In this document: in pieces, positions 7,065 through 14,141 of the stretch
Layout of the letters: every line of letters begins with the position of its first letter
Position numbering within the stretch: the stretch's first letter is position 1
NCBI GenBank assembly: GCA_051745305.1
Contig: JBNJDY010000034.1
Location: 1 to 15,869, forward strand
DNA from: Saliniplasma sp051745305
GTDB taxonomy: Archaea > Thermoplasmatota > Thermoplasmata > Halarchaeoplasmatales > Halarchaeoplasmataceae
Direction of reading: 5' to 3'
Length of the DNA: 15,869 nt
Position numbers and translations under genes: made by a program
The notes under the pieces: model-generated
The model's input: only the letters and a program-made list of their open reading frames with translations
What the model was told of the DNA's origin: nothing
Databases searched by the model: none

Positions 7065-7694
7065 GTGTTAGATGTAGCGTTAGTGTCTTTGATAAAAAAT
7101 ATGAGCGAAAAAGCCGGTATTGAGGGAGCAATTCAATACTGGTCAAGAGTAGGAGAAAACCTAGCCAAAAGGATCGGTGAAGAGGCCTATATGGGCTGGC
7201 CTTCATTCAACGTTGCTTTGAAGGAAGGAAGAACCGCATTCTCTATTGAAGGTGATGTTACCGCATTGACAGACCTAGCGATAACAGATGTAGACGGAGA
7301 TGTAGTAGGTTACATATATGCATTGAAAGAATGTGTTTTCACACCTACTATAAAACGAATCAGGTATAGTGTAGGAGAAATTCCAGATGCGGATAGAGCA
7401 GTGGCTGAGGAATATAACAACACGGTTCAAAATACAGCTACCTGTAATTTCTGTGTTATCCATCAGAAATTCAGATCAGAGGTCTCCAAAAATATAACTG
7501 TTGAGAATCAACCTTTAGAATGTGTACAACTGGCGAATCGAGGTTTTAGAGGCGATACTAAGATCAACAGAGTAAGTCTTGAACGAATCGGTATTAACCC
7601 AGAGTACGTGAGAAGTCTATTGAGAAACTATGCCTGCGTTTATGGTATACTTATGAAAGGTGCTAGACTAAGAGGTAACGAGGAGGATGAATAA
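7065..7694 (+). CDS. Uncharacterised Cys/His protein A, V4R-like or ATC-hydrolase-like
   Basis: A 209-residue soluble protein, clearly paralogous to the next gene. Shared points (positions here/in the next protein): Cys 90/97 before a (V/P)FT turn; GE(I/F)xD...VAE.Y(N)(N/S)TV; C130/C137 in C(V/I)IHQ.FR with H133/H140; and a near-terminal Cys 191/203. It also has C127 and C153. The layout of an N-terminal helical hairpin, a strand region, a Cys motif and a terminal C-x-aromatic strand recalls V4R and the related ATC-hydrolase-like small-molecule-binding folds, but I see no diagnostic match. It starts at GTG with the strong SD GGAGGT at 7051-7056. The next gene begins 2 bases after its stop. 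The conserved Cys/His set could bind metal, haem or a thiol ligand; this is inference. Confidence 0.6.
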   Translation: MLDVALVSLIKNMSEKAGIEGAIQYWSRVGENLAKRIGEEAYMGWPSFNVALKEGRTAFSIEGDVTALTDLAITDVDGDVVGYIYALKECVFTPTIKRIRYSVGEIPDADRAVAEEYNNTVQNTATCNFCVIHQKFRSEVSKNITVENQPLECVQLANRGFRGDTKINRVSLERIGINPEYVRSLLRNYACVYGILMKGARLRGNEEDE

Positions 7695-7696
7695 AT

Positions 7697-8329
7697 ATGA
7701 AAGAAGATCTATATGATGACCTATATAAAGCAAAGTTAGGAAGACACAATCCATTTGTTGATGTTGCTGCATATCTCTTTTTGGAAGATATCGGAGACAA
7801 ACAGGGAGCCGCAGGTATGAATAACTATCTTATGAGTCTTGCAACATCATTAGCAAAAAGCATGCCTAAAGAAGAATACAGCAGTTGGGATGATTTCATG
7901 GAAAGTCTACTCAAAGGTGAATCGATTATTTCATCTTTTGAAGATGTACATTGTCCTACTGAAAACTGCGTCGTTACGGAGACATGTCCTTTCACTGAAG
8001 GTTGGCAGGAGTACACAAAAAGGATCGGTGAATTTGCAGACATTCATAAAGAAGTTGCTGAATATTACAATTCTACAGTAAAACCAGGTGCAGTAGATTC
8101 TCAATGTATAATTCACCAGACATTTAGGAAGGCAGCAGCTGAAAGGATTAAAGTAGCGGGCAAAACTGTAAAATATGCCCAAATAGAGGCTGTCACCCCA
8201 AATGCAGATGAAAAACGGGCACCTAACGAATGGTTACCAATTTTGCTTGATAAAGCAGATGTAACGGAAACAGAATTGAATATGACCATGCGGAATAATG
8301 ACTGTGTCTGGATATTGTATACAGAATAA
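7697..8329 (+). CDS. Uncharacterised Cys/His protein B, paralogue of the preceding gene
   Basis: A 210-residue soluble protein of the same family as the upstream gene, sharing C97, the VAEYYNSTV helix, C137 and H140 in QCIIHQTFR, and C203 in DCVWIL near the C-terminus. It has extra cysteines C86 and C91 ahead of C97, forming CPTENCVVTETC, which the upstream protein lacks. Overall identity is low outside these blocks, so the duplication is old and the two copies are probably specialised, perhaps as a heterodimer. It starts at ATG with a GAGGATGA SD inside the end of the upstream gene. The paired, adjacent arrangement and association with a V4R sensor suggest ligand or redox sensing; no reaction can be assigned. 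Confidence 0.6.
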   Translation: MKEDLYDDLYKAKLGRHNPFVDVAAYLFLEDIGDKQGAAGMNNYLMSLATSLAKSMPKEEYSSWDDFMESLLKGESIISSFEDVHCPTENCVVTETCPFTEGWQEYTKRIGEFADIHKEVAEYYNSTVKPGAVDSQCIIHQTFRKAAAERIKVAGKTVKYAQIEAVTPNADEKRAPNEWLPILLDKADVTETELNMTMRNNDCVWILYTE

Positions 8330-8343
8330 CTAATGAAAGATGG

Positions 8344-8892
8344 TTGTTTATCTTGGAAGTCCTGAGAGAACACAGGGGCAGGAAATTCATTCAGCTTACA
8401 GAACCTGAAGACGTAGATAGGTTCATTATAGATGAAGTTGGGTCTGCAAGTTTTTCCCTTCTATATAACCTGGGGATTCCGGACTACGTGAAAACTTTTA
8501 AAACATGGTTAAGAAAATTCCCAAGACCTATATTCATCATTTGTGCAGAAGACAAGGAGATTTTAGGTTGGGTATATGGAGAAGAATGGACGGAATATGC
8601 TTTAGATGGCGAACCTGTGTATGTTTTGAGGACAATTGAAATCGCGGTAGAGGATAGAGGAAAGGGTATAGGTTACAGGCTTCTACTCCTTATGGCTGAG
8701 GAAACTCCAGGATATTTGATCACTAAACCAATAAATGAACGAGCTAGGAAGTTTTTTCTTGAAAATGAATTTCTAGATAAGGATTCTTTAGAAAGCCCTT
8801 CAATTAATTTGCAAAGTTATCCTGGATATTTGATTTTACCGCCCTATAGAAAACGTAAGTTGATAGATGACGAAGATGAATATTTTGATTAA
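8344..8892 (+). CDS. GNAT-family N-acetyltransferase
   Basis: A 182-residue GNAT fold protein. The acetyl-CoA pyrophosphate-binding motif A is visible as EIAVEDRGKGIGYRLL (99-114, with the R-G-K-G-I-G turn at 105-110), followed by the helix and the asparagine/alanine region (NERARKFFLENEF) of motif B. GNAT enzymes transfer acetyl groups from acetyl-CoA to amines on proteins or small molecules; the substrate cannot be told. The tail is acidic and lacks membrane or secretion signals. The open frame allows TTG at 8344 or TTG at 8353; the partial SD GATGGT at 8339-8344 favours 8353 on spacing. It is the last gene of the cluster, 14 bases after the previous stop. It may acetylate a cluster component, or be a passenger. 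A deacetylase-family gene lies 7 kb upstream, but a link is only a guess. Confidence 0.82.
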   Translation: MFILEVLREHRGRKFIQLTEPEDVDRFIIDEVGSASFSLLYNLGIPDYVKTFKTWLRKFPRPIFIICAEDKEILGWVYGEEWTEYALDGEPVYVLRTIEIAVEDRGKGIGYRLLLLMAEETPGYLITKPINERARKFFLENEFLDKDSLESPSINLQSYPGYLILPPYRKRKLIDDEDEYFD

Positions 8893-8895
8893 AAA

Positions 8896-9239
8896 CTAAT
8901 ATCTAATTTCATATTCACAAAAGTCATCGTTATAAGATTTAATTTTTACAGATCCTACATGGTTTGTTTTTTCTAATATACCTTTAAGGACACCTTTATA
9001 TGCATAACAGGTAACTCCCTCACTATTTTGTGTTTTCAACAATACATCAGATCTACCTTTTTCCCCTTGATCCATCTTAGAATCGAAATCTTGATTTTAT
9101 TTGTATAATAATATTCATCCTTAATTCTACATTTTATGCTTAAATCTTTAAGGGATTCCTCTTTTCCAAATCTACCCCATTTCATTTCGACAGATGTTAA
9201 ATAACTGTTAATAACGCAACCGCGAACTTGTTTTTTTAT
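8896..9239 (-). pseudogene. Frameshifted remnant of an unrecognised reverse-strand gene
   Basis: On the reverse strand two adjacent open segments in different frames read like one protein. The upstream segment (9239 down to about 9096) gives INSYLTSVEMKWGRF and KEESLKDLSIKCRIK, and the downstream segment (about 9096 to 8896) gives DFDSKMDQGEKGRSDVLL, then TCYAYKGVLKGILEKTNHVG and a final CEYEIRY before TAG. One missing base near the AAAA run at about 9094-9098 would join them. No good start codon precedes the first segment, only an ATG at 9185 inside the apparent coding sequence. The join, the lack of a start and convergence on the GNAT gene suggest a decayed gene, unless the base loss is a sequencing or assembly error. 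I do not recognise the family. Confidence 0.5.
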
Positions 9240-9240
9240 C

Positions 9241-9388
9241 TATAATACAATAATAAAATATATCGAAGTTATTTTAATATTGAGTAAATAAATCAAACCT
9301 AGTTCTATATGAGTTTTATATGCTTTATATGTATCTTTAGGCGAAAGTTTAATTTATTTAATGTAAATACCCTTCTCGGTGGAGAAAC
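9241..9388 (+). promoter_or_regulatory. Upstream region and probable promoter of the peptidase gene
   Basis: After the reverse-strand remnant the sequence is very AT-rich. GCGAAAG (9341-9347, BRE-like) plus TTTAATTTA (9348-9356, TATA-like) lie 32-38 bases before the SD GGTGGAG (9379-9384). This repeats the promoter geometry seen at 2037, again with a leader of under 20 bases. I see no other gene or RNA in the stretch. Confidence 0.45.
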
Positions 9389-11203
9389 ATGCAGAAAAAC
9401 AAATCAAGTAGTGCTGATGGGGTTAGATGGGATCTTTCTGACCTCTATGAAGATCATAATGATCCTATTATTCAAAAGGATATCGATAAATCGTTGGAAG
9501 AGGCTGAACAGTTTAGGAATGAATACAAAGGAAAGATAGAGAAAGGCCAGTTAACCCCTAAGGAGTTTAATAAAGCGATGATGTGGTATGAAAAGATATA
9601 CGAGAGAATAGCAAAAGTTTATTCTTTTGCTCAATTGTTTTATTCGCTTGATACCCAAGACCCAGACAGGGGAGCACTTGTTCAAAAATCTCAAAAAAAG
9701 ATGTCTGATGTTAAAAACAAGATGATATTTTTTGAATTAGAGTGGCAGAGTCTTGATAAAGATAAGGCTGAAGAGTACATGGGCGCAGAGGCACTTGAGA
9801 ATTATAAGAATTATTTGAGACACTGGCGGCGCTATGAACCTTACATGTTATCTGAGGATGAAGAACAGATAATTGAGTCTTTACAGAATACAGCAAAAGA
9901 TGCATTCGTGCGTTTATTTGATCAAACTATTGGAGAGATAGAAGTTGAATTTGAACATGAAGGTGAGAAACAAAAAATGGTATTGGACCAAGCTTTGTCT
10001 GTACTTTATGAAAAAGATAGAGAAAAGAGAAAGAAAGCATCAGATGCTGTTACTGAAGCCCTAAAAAACAAAAATAAATTGCTAACATTCATATTTAATA
10101 ATGTAGTGCAGAATCATTCAACGATATGTGATTTTAGAGACTATCCAGACCCAATGATGCCAAGAAACCTGGATAATCGTGTAGACAGGGATACTGTAGA
10201 TGCATTGATGGAAGCTGTAATCGATAATATGGATATCGTTCAAAAGTATTACGAGCTCAAAAAAGAAATAATGGATCTAGATGAATTATACGATTATGAT
10301 CGGTACGATCCTTTACCGGGTACCATACCCGAAGCAAATTTTGAAGAGAGTAAAGAAAAAGTTTTAGATGCATATGAAAAATTCACTCCAAAAATGAGGG
10401 AAATAGCTGAAAAATTCTTCGAAAATAACTGGATCGATGCAGAATTAAAAGCTGGTAAAAGAGGAGGAGCTTATAGTGCTAGTACGGTTCCTTCAGTACA
10501 CCCGTACATACTTTTAAATTTCACAGATAAAACTAGTGATACTATGACAATGGCCCACGAATTAGGTCATGGTGTTCATCAATATCTAGCTCGAGATAAA
10601 GGTGTTTTACAGCAGAGTACTCCATTAACCACTGCTGAAATGGCTAGTGTGTTTGGAGAGATGCTTTTATTCGATAAATTGATGAATGAAACTGAAGATC
10701 CAGAAAAACGATTGATATTACTCTCAGACAAACTACAAAGTGATTTTGCTACGGTATTTAGGCAAGTAATAATGACTAGGTTTGAACAGAAATTACATCG
10801 AGCACAGAGGGAAAAAGGTGAACTGAAGCCTGAACAAATCAATCAACTATGGATAGAAGCGAATGAAAAGGAATTCGGAGATGTATTAGAACTAAGAGAT
10901 GAATACGGATGGTGGTGGTCATATGTTCTCCACTTTGTACATTATCCGTTCTATTGTTATGCCTATGCTTTCGGTGAACTTTTGGTATTAGCATTATATG
11001 ACATGTATAAGAAACAGGGAGATGAATTTGTACCTAAATATATCGATCTCTTAAAGGCTGGGGGATCAGATGATCCTAAAAATCTATTGGAAAGGATAGG
11101 AGTAGATATTACAGACCCTGAATTCTGGCAGAGAGGTCTATCTGTTTTAAGAGATCATATCGAGGAAGCAGAAGAATTGGCTAGGGAAACAGGAAAGATA
11201 TAA
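9389..11203 (+). CDS. pepF: M3-family oligoendopeptidase F
   Basis: A 604-residue cytoplasmic zinc metallopeptidase that cleaves short peptides released by protein turnover. The gluzincin motif HELGH is at 390-394, with catalytic E391 and zinc ligands H390 and H394; the third ligand is the glutamate E417 in TTAEMASVFGE. Upstream are the expected N-terminal helical domain (opening VRWDLSDLYED, typical of PepF) and the substrate-side GGAYSAS region (about 371-377). Downstream, the YPFYCYAYAFGELLVLALY stretch and the C-terminal GGSDDPKNLLERIGVDITDPEFW are also typical. Length and motifs are complete. The ATG follows the strong SD GGTGGAG and its own promoter, and a 60-base gap separates it from aIF5A, so it is probably a single-gene unit. 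Confidence 0.93.
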   Translation: MQKNKSSSADGVRWDLSDLYEDHNDPIIQKDIDKSLEEAEQFRNEYKGKIEKGQLTPKEFNKAMMWYEKIYERIAKVYSFAQLFYSLDTQDPDRGALVQKSQKKMSDVKNKMIFFELEWQSLDKDKAEEYMGAEALENYKNYLRHWRRYEPYMLSEDEEQIIESLQNTAKDAFVRLFDQTIGEIEVEFEHEGEKQKMVLDQALSVLYEKDREKRKKASDAVTEALKNKNKLLTFIFNNVVQNHSTICDFRDYPDPMMPRNLDNRVDRDTVDALMEAVIDNMDIVQKYYELKKEIMDLDELYDYDRYDPLPGTIPEANFEESKEKVLDAYEKFTPKMREIAEKFFENNWIDAELKAGKRGGAYSASTVPSVHPYILLNFTDKTSDTMTMAHELGHGVHQYLARDKGVLQQSTPLTTAEMASVFGEMLLFDKLMNETEDPEKRLILLSDKLQSDFATVFRQVIMTRFEQKLHRAQREKGELKPEQINQLWIEANEKEFGDVLELRDEYGWWWSYVLHFVHYPFYCYAYAFGELLVLALYDMYKKQGDEFVPKYIDLLKAGGSDDPKNLLERIGVDITDPEFWQRGLSVLRDHIEEAEELARETGKI

Positions 11204-11225
11204 AACACCTTTCCTCAACCTAATC

Positions 11226-11254
11226 TTTTTAATAGTATAACTTACTGTAAGGAG
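11226..11254 (+). promoter_or_regulatory. Possible TATA element and SD of the aIF5A gene
   Basis: A TTTTTAAT element at 11226-11233 lies 23 bases before the strong SD AAGGAG (11249-11254), which sits 9 bases from the ATG at 11264. The gap after the peptidase gene is only 60 bases and the T-run could equally end the upstream transcript. Confidence 0.35.
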
Positions 11255-11263
11255 CTAGATAAT

Positions 11264-11653
11264 ATGGCATGGGAACAAGACGAAATACGGAATTTGAAAG
11301 AAAACAGATATGTCGTAATCGATGACGAACCTTGTAAAATAAAGAAAATAGATGTTTCTAAACCAGGTAAACATGGTGAGGCAAAAGCTAGGATCGAGGC
11401 AATAGGTATATTCGATGAGAAAAAACACAGTATGGTAAATCCTGTAACCCACAAAGTGAAAGTACCTATCATCGATAAAAAGAAAGGCCAGGTAATCAGT
11501 CTATCTGGAGATGAAGCAAAAATAATGGATCTCAATGATTATAAGACTTTCAATATCGCTATAGATGATGACGAAATACTTGAAAATATTGAGCAGGGAC
11601 AAGAAGTTAACTACATGACCGCTATGGGTAGAAAGAAAATAACAAGAGTATAA
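11264..11653 (+). CDS. eif5A: Translation factor aIF5A
   Basis: A 129-residue translation elongation/initiation factor that binds the ribosomal E site and relieves stalling. The N-terminal SH3-like domain carries the modification loop DVSKPGKHGEAKAR, in which K36 is the lysine converted to deoxyhypusine or hypusine. The C-terminal part (about 75-129) is the OB fold (VISLSGDEAKIMDLNDYKTF to YMTAMGRKKITRV). All features and the length match archaeal aIF5A. The start is fixed by AAGGAG 9 bases upstream. The agmatinase gene follows after 20 bases; this pairing also occurs in haloarchaea, where agmatine and agmatinase feed the modification of aIF5A, so the neighbourhood is functionally meaningful. 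Confidence 0.96.
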   Translation: MAWEQDEIRNLKENRYVVIDDEPCKIKKIDVSKPGKHGEAKARIEAIGIFDEKKHSMVNPVTHKVKVPIIDKKKGQVISLSGDEAKIMDLNDYKTFNIAIDDDEILENIEQGQEVNYMTAMGRKKITRV

Positions 11654-11656
11654 AAT
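11649..11656 (+). promoter_or_regulatory. TATA box for a leaderless agmatinase transcript
   Basis: TATAAAAT overlaps the stop codon of aIF5A, and its first base is 25 bases before the agmatinase ATG at 11674. No SD precedes that ATG. This is the spacing expected of an archaeal leaderless promoter, so the agmatinase gene probably has its own leaderless mRNA in addition to any read-through from aIF5A. Confidence 0.5.
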
Positions 11657-11673
11657 CTACCTTTTACATAGAT

Positions 11674-12504
11674 ATGTTCGCAGGCGCCAATTCACCTTAT
11701 AAAGAATCTGAATTTGTAATTATAGGTGTCCCTTTCGATAAAACTTCCTCTTTTAGAGCCGGAACTGCCCATGCGCCAGATTCCATACGATCAGCTTCGT
11801 TTTGTTTCGAACCTTACATGATGGAATACGGTATATCTTTATCTGATATTGCCATCCATGACAAAGGAAATCTTAAGAAATATGATGATGTAAAGGAAAT
11901 GGGTAGTGATATCGACCAGAATATCTCTGACATCGTAAGTAACGATAAGGTTCCTATCGTTCTTGGCGGCGAACATTCTGTTTCCCCCTTTATTGTGAAA
12001 GGTTTGGAAAAAAAATTCTGTAAAATAGATGTAGTTGTCCTAGATGCTCATTTAGATTACAGAAATAAGTACGAAGGTATGAAACATAGTCATGCTACAG
12101 CTGTGAGAAGAATATCAGAATTAGACATAGTAAAAAATTTGACAGTGATAGGAGTTCGATCTATATCTGAAGAAGAGTCAAGGACTAAAAAAATTGAATA
12201 TATAAATTCTCTAAATATTGACGAAAGAGATTTCAAGTTCCAATTTAAAAGTGAAAACCCTATTTACATGTCTATAGATATGGACGTGATAGATCCTTCC
12301 TATGCTCCAGGTGTGGGTAATCCAGAACCATTCGGTTTAAAACCTAAAACGGTTAAAAATATTATAAGGGATTTATCTCCCTCAATTGTTGGTTTGGACA
12401 TCGTAGAAACTAATCCAAATTTTGATAATGGGGAGATAACCTCCAATTTAGCCGCTCGTTTTGTATATGAATTTATAGCGAGTAAAGTTTTTGGCAATGG
12501 CTGA
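11674..12504 (+). CDS. speB: Agmatinase-family ureohydrolase
   Basis: A 276-residue manganese enzyme of the arginase/agmatinase family, expected to split agmatine into putrescine and urea. The binuclear metal-site motifs are present: GGEHS (H101), DAHLD (D124, H126, D128), SHAT (H140) and SIDMDVIDP (D202, D204), followed by the family's APGVGNPEPFG. It lies directly after aIF5A; in haloarchaea an agmatinase in this position takes part in aIF5A modification, which favours agmatinase over arginase or formimidoylglutamase, though specificity cannot be proven from motifs alone. There is no SD; a TATA box at the correct distance suggests leaderless initiation. Its TGA is followed at once by the TAA of the convergent ftsZ gene. 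Confidence 0.9.
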   Translation: MFAGANSPYKESEFVIIGVPFDKTSSFRAGTAHAPDSIRSASFCFEPYMMEYGISLSDIAIHDKGNLKKYDDVKEMGSDIDQNISDIVSNDKVPIVLGGEHSVSPFIVKGLEKKFCKIDVVVLDAHLDYRNKYEGMKHSHATAVRRISELDIVKNLTVIGVRSISEEESRTKKIEYINSLNIDERDFKFQFKSENPIYMSIDMDVIDPSYAPGVGNPEPFGLKPKTVKNIIRDLSPSIVGLDIVETNPNFDNGEITSNLAARFVYEFIASKVFGNG

Positions 12505-13602
12505 TTAATAAACTTGTTCAACAGATCCTTTTCTTTGTGGATCTTTACCATAGATGTGATCTGATTTAACACCTGTAGCAACAAGCATGACTCTTAATTT
12601 ATCATCCATTGTAGGATCAACTCGACATCCCCATATTATTTTAGCTCCGGGTTTGATCTTCTTTTCAATTTCTTCTGCTACTGCTTCTGCTTCCCCCACA
12701 GTCATATTAGAATCACCGGTTACATTTAATAAAGCTCCCGTAGCTTCACTGATATCCACATCCAATAAAGGTGAATTGATAGCTTGGTCGATGGCTTCTA
12801 AAGCTCGTTGATTACTATTTGCTGTGGATTCTCCCATACCTATCATGGCTTGTCCAGAACTTTCCATGATTGTTTTGAGGTCGTTAAAATCCAAATTTAC
12901 GAGTCCTGGTTTTGTAACTATCTCTGTCATACCTTTGATAGATCTCATCAAAATCTCATCTGCAACTTTAAAAGCTTTGTTTAGAGAAAGTCTAGGAACG
13001 AGTTCTAATAATTTATCGTTAGGTATAGTGATTACAGTGTCAGCAACACCTCTCAGACGTTCAATACCCCACTGTGCATTTTGAGCTCTTGATTTTCCTT
13101 CCGCATTGAATGGTCTGGTAAGTACAGCTATCGTGAGTGCCCCAGCTTCTTTAGCAATTTTAGCAGCAGTTCCTACAGAACCAGTTCCAGTTCCTCCTCC
13201 CAAACCGCACGTCAAAAATACAATATCAGCATCTCCTAGAATTTCTTGAAATTTTTCCTCTGCTTCTTCTGCTGCTTTTTGTCCGACTTCAGGTTTCGCA
13301 CCAGCTCCTAATCCTCTAGTAATCCTTTTTCCCATGAGAATTTTTCTATTTGCTCTAGTGGAAAGAAGATCTTGTGCATCAGTATTAGCAGCGACTAATT
13401 CAGCCCCTCTTATACCTTCATCAGAAATTCTGTTAATTGTGTTACATCCCGCTCCACCGAGTCCAACTATGTATATTTTCGTTTTTAAGTCTTTTAAAAC
13501 ATTTTTTAGTTCTTCATCGGCTGTTTCGTCTTTAAATTTATTTTGTTGCTTAGTTGTTTTTTTATCGGAAAGAGCATTATTCACTATCGATTCCATCATC
13601 AT
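12505..13602 (-). CDS. ftsZ: Cell division GTPase FtsZ
   Basis: A 365-residue tubulin-superfamily GTPase that polymerises into the cytokinetic ring. After a 40-residue charged N-terminal tail come YIVGLGGAGCNT (44-55), the tubulin signature GGGTGTGS (135-142), the AVLTRPFNAEGK loop, and the T7 synergy loop NLDFNDLK (236-243), which carries the acidic residues needed for GTP hydrolysis. The tail ends in basic and polar residues (DPQRKGSVEQVY). The sequence type is FtsZ rather than CetZ. Three ATGs in a row (13602, 13599, 13596) follow the SD AAGGGG at about 13606-13611; spacing favours the second or third, changing the product by only 1-2 residues. It lies downstream of, and in the same direction as, the L1-L10-P1 operon but is separated by a terminator-like hairpin and about 190 bases. 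Confidence 0.96.
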   Translation of the reverse strand: MMMESIVNNALSDKKTTKQQNKFKDETADEELKNVLKDLKTKIYIVGLGGAGCNTINRISDEGIRGAELVAANTDAQDLLSTRANRKILMGKRITRGLGAGAKPEVGQKAAEEAEEKFQEILGDADIVFLTCGLGGGTGTGSVGTAAKIAKEAGALTIAVLTRPFNAEGKSRAQNAQWGIERLRGVADTVITIPNDKLLELVPRLSLNKAFKVADEILMRSIKGMTEIVTKPGLVNLDFNDLKTIMESSGQAMIGMGESTANSNQRALEAIDQAINSPLLDVDISEATGALLNVTGDSNMTVGEAEAVAEEIEKKIKPGAKIIWGCRVDPTMDDKLRVMLVATGVKSDHIYGKDPQRKGSVEQVY

Positions 13603-13663
13603 TCGCCCCTTATATAATTTAAATGTCTGTTACCAGTATCTGTAAACCATTATTAATATTTAT
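13603..13663 (-). promoter_or_regulatory. Upstream region of ftsZ with possible TATA element and near-palindrome
   Basis: A TATA-like AAATATTAATA on the reverse strand (about 13652-13662) lies 50-60 bases before the ftsZ start. Between them is a near-palindrome (13629-13647) with 8-base arms GTTACCAG and CTGTAAAC around TAT, matching at 6 of 8 positions. It sits where a repressor could bind. Neither element is certain. Confidence 0.3.
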
Positions 13664-13770
13664 GGATTGGATTAGATTGAAAATGGTTTAATGGATAAAC
13701 TAGATTAAAATATTAAAAATTAAAATTTTGAAAAGGTTTTGGATAAGAGGTTCTTAAATAGAAAGAAACT

Positions 13771-13788
13771 AAGGACAGGGTTGTCCTT
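13771..13788 (-). terminator. Terminator-like hairpin after the P1 gene
   Basis: AAGGACA (13771-13777) and TGTCCTT (13782-13788) form a perfect 7-base stem with a 4-base loop, beginning 4 bases after the P1 stop. On the reverse strand it is followed by a T-rich stretch (TTTCTTTCT). Tight position and symmetry suggest it ends or processes the ribosomal operon transcript before ftsZ. Confidence 0.55.
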
Positions 13789-13792
13789 TAAT

Positions 13793-14104
13793 CTAGAACA
13801 ATGATCCTAGCCCTGCTGCAGCTTCTTCTTTTTCCTTTTCTTCGTCTCTTTCTTCTTCCTCTTCTTCCTCTTCCTCTTCTTCCTTTTCTTCTTTTTCGGG
13901 TGCGGGTGCAGCGCCAGCTGAAGGCATAGCTATACCTTCTTTGATTGCGTCTTCAATATCAACTTCTTCTAAAGAAGCTGTAAGAGCCTTTATCCGTGAT
14001 TCATCGGGTTCGATACCAGCAGCTTCTAGGATCTTTTCGATCGCGTCTTCCGTGATATCTTTCCCAGCTGAGTGAAGCACCAAAGCACTATATACATATT
14101 CCAT
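13793..14104 (-). CDS. rpl12: Ribosomal stalk protein P1 (archaeal L12)
   Basis: A 103-residue acidic stalk protein that dimerises, binds the C-terminal helices of L10 (P0) and recruits translation GTPases. The start MEYVYSALVLHSAGKDITED and the following AAGIEPDESRIKAL match archaeal P1. Then comes an alanine/proline hinge (about 62-70), a long Glu-rich stretch (71-95), and the conserved hydrophobic end AAAGLGSLF that contacts elongation factors. The SD GGAGGT at 14112-14117 fixes the start; another ATG nearer to it is out of frame. It is the last gene of the L1-L10-P1 unit, 37 bases after L10, with a terminator-like hairpin right behind it. The identification is secure. Confidence 0.96.
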   Translation of the reverse strand: MEYVYSALVLHSAGKDITEDAIEKILEAAGIEPDESRIKALTASLEEVDIEDAIKEGIAMPSAGAAPAPEKEEKEEEEEEEEEEERDEEKEKEEAAAGLGSLF

Positions 14105-14141
14105 ATTTCATACCTCCATATTGAATTTTATATTATTTTTA

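Noticed and set aside
9309..9539. 76-residue forward open frame overlapping the peptidase promoter and start
   Set aside because: It spans the BRE/TATA elements and overlaps the strongly supported peptidase start in another frame.
12587..13084. Forward open frames opposite ftsZ
   Set aside because: They are mirrors of a conserved essential gene and have no conserved features.
13835..13900. Simple CTT/TTC-rich repeat that could be a satellite
   Set aside because: It is the reverse strand of the Glu codon run in the P1 acidic hinge, which is normal for the family.
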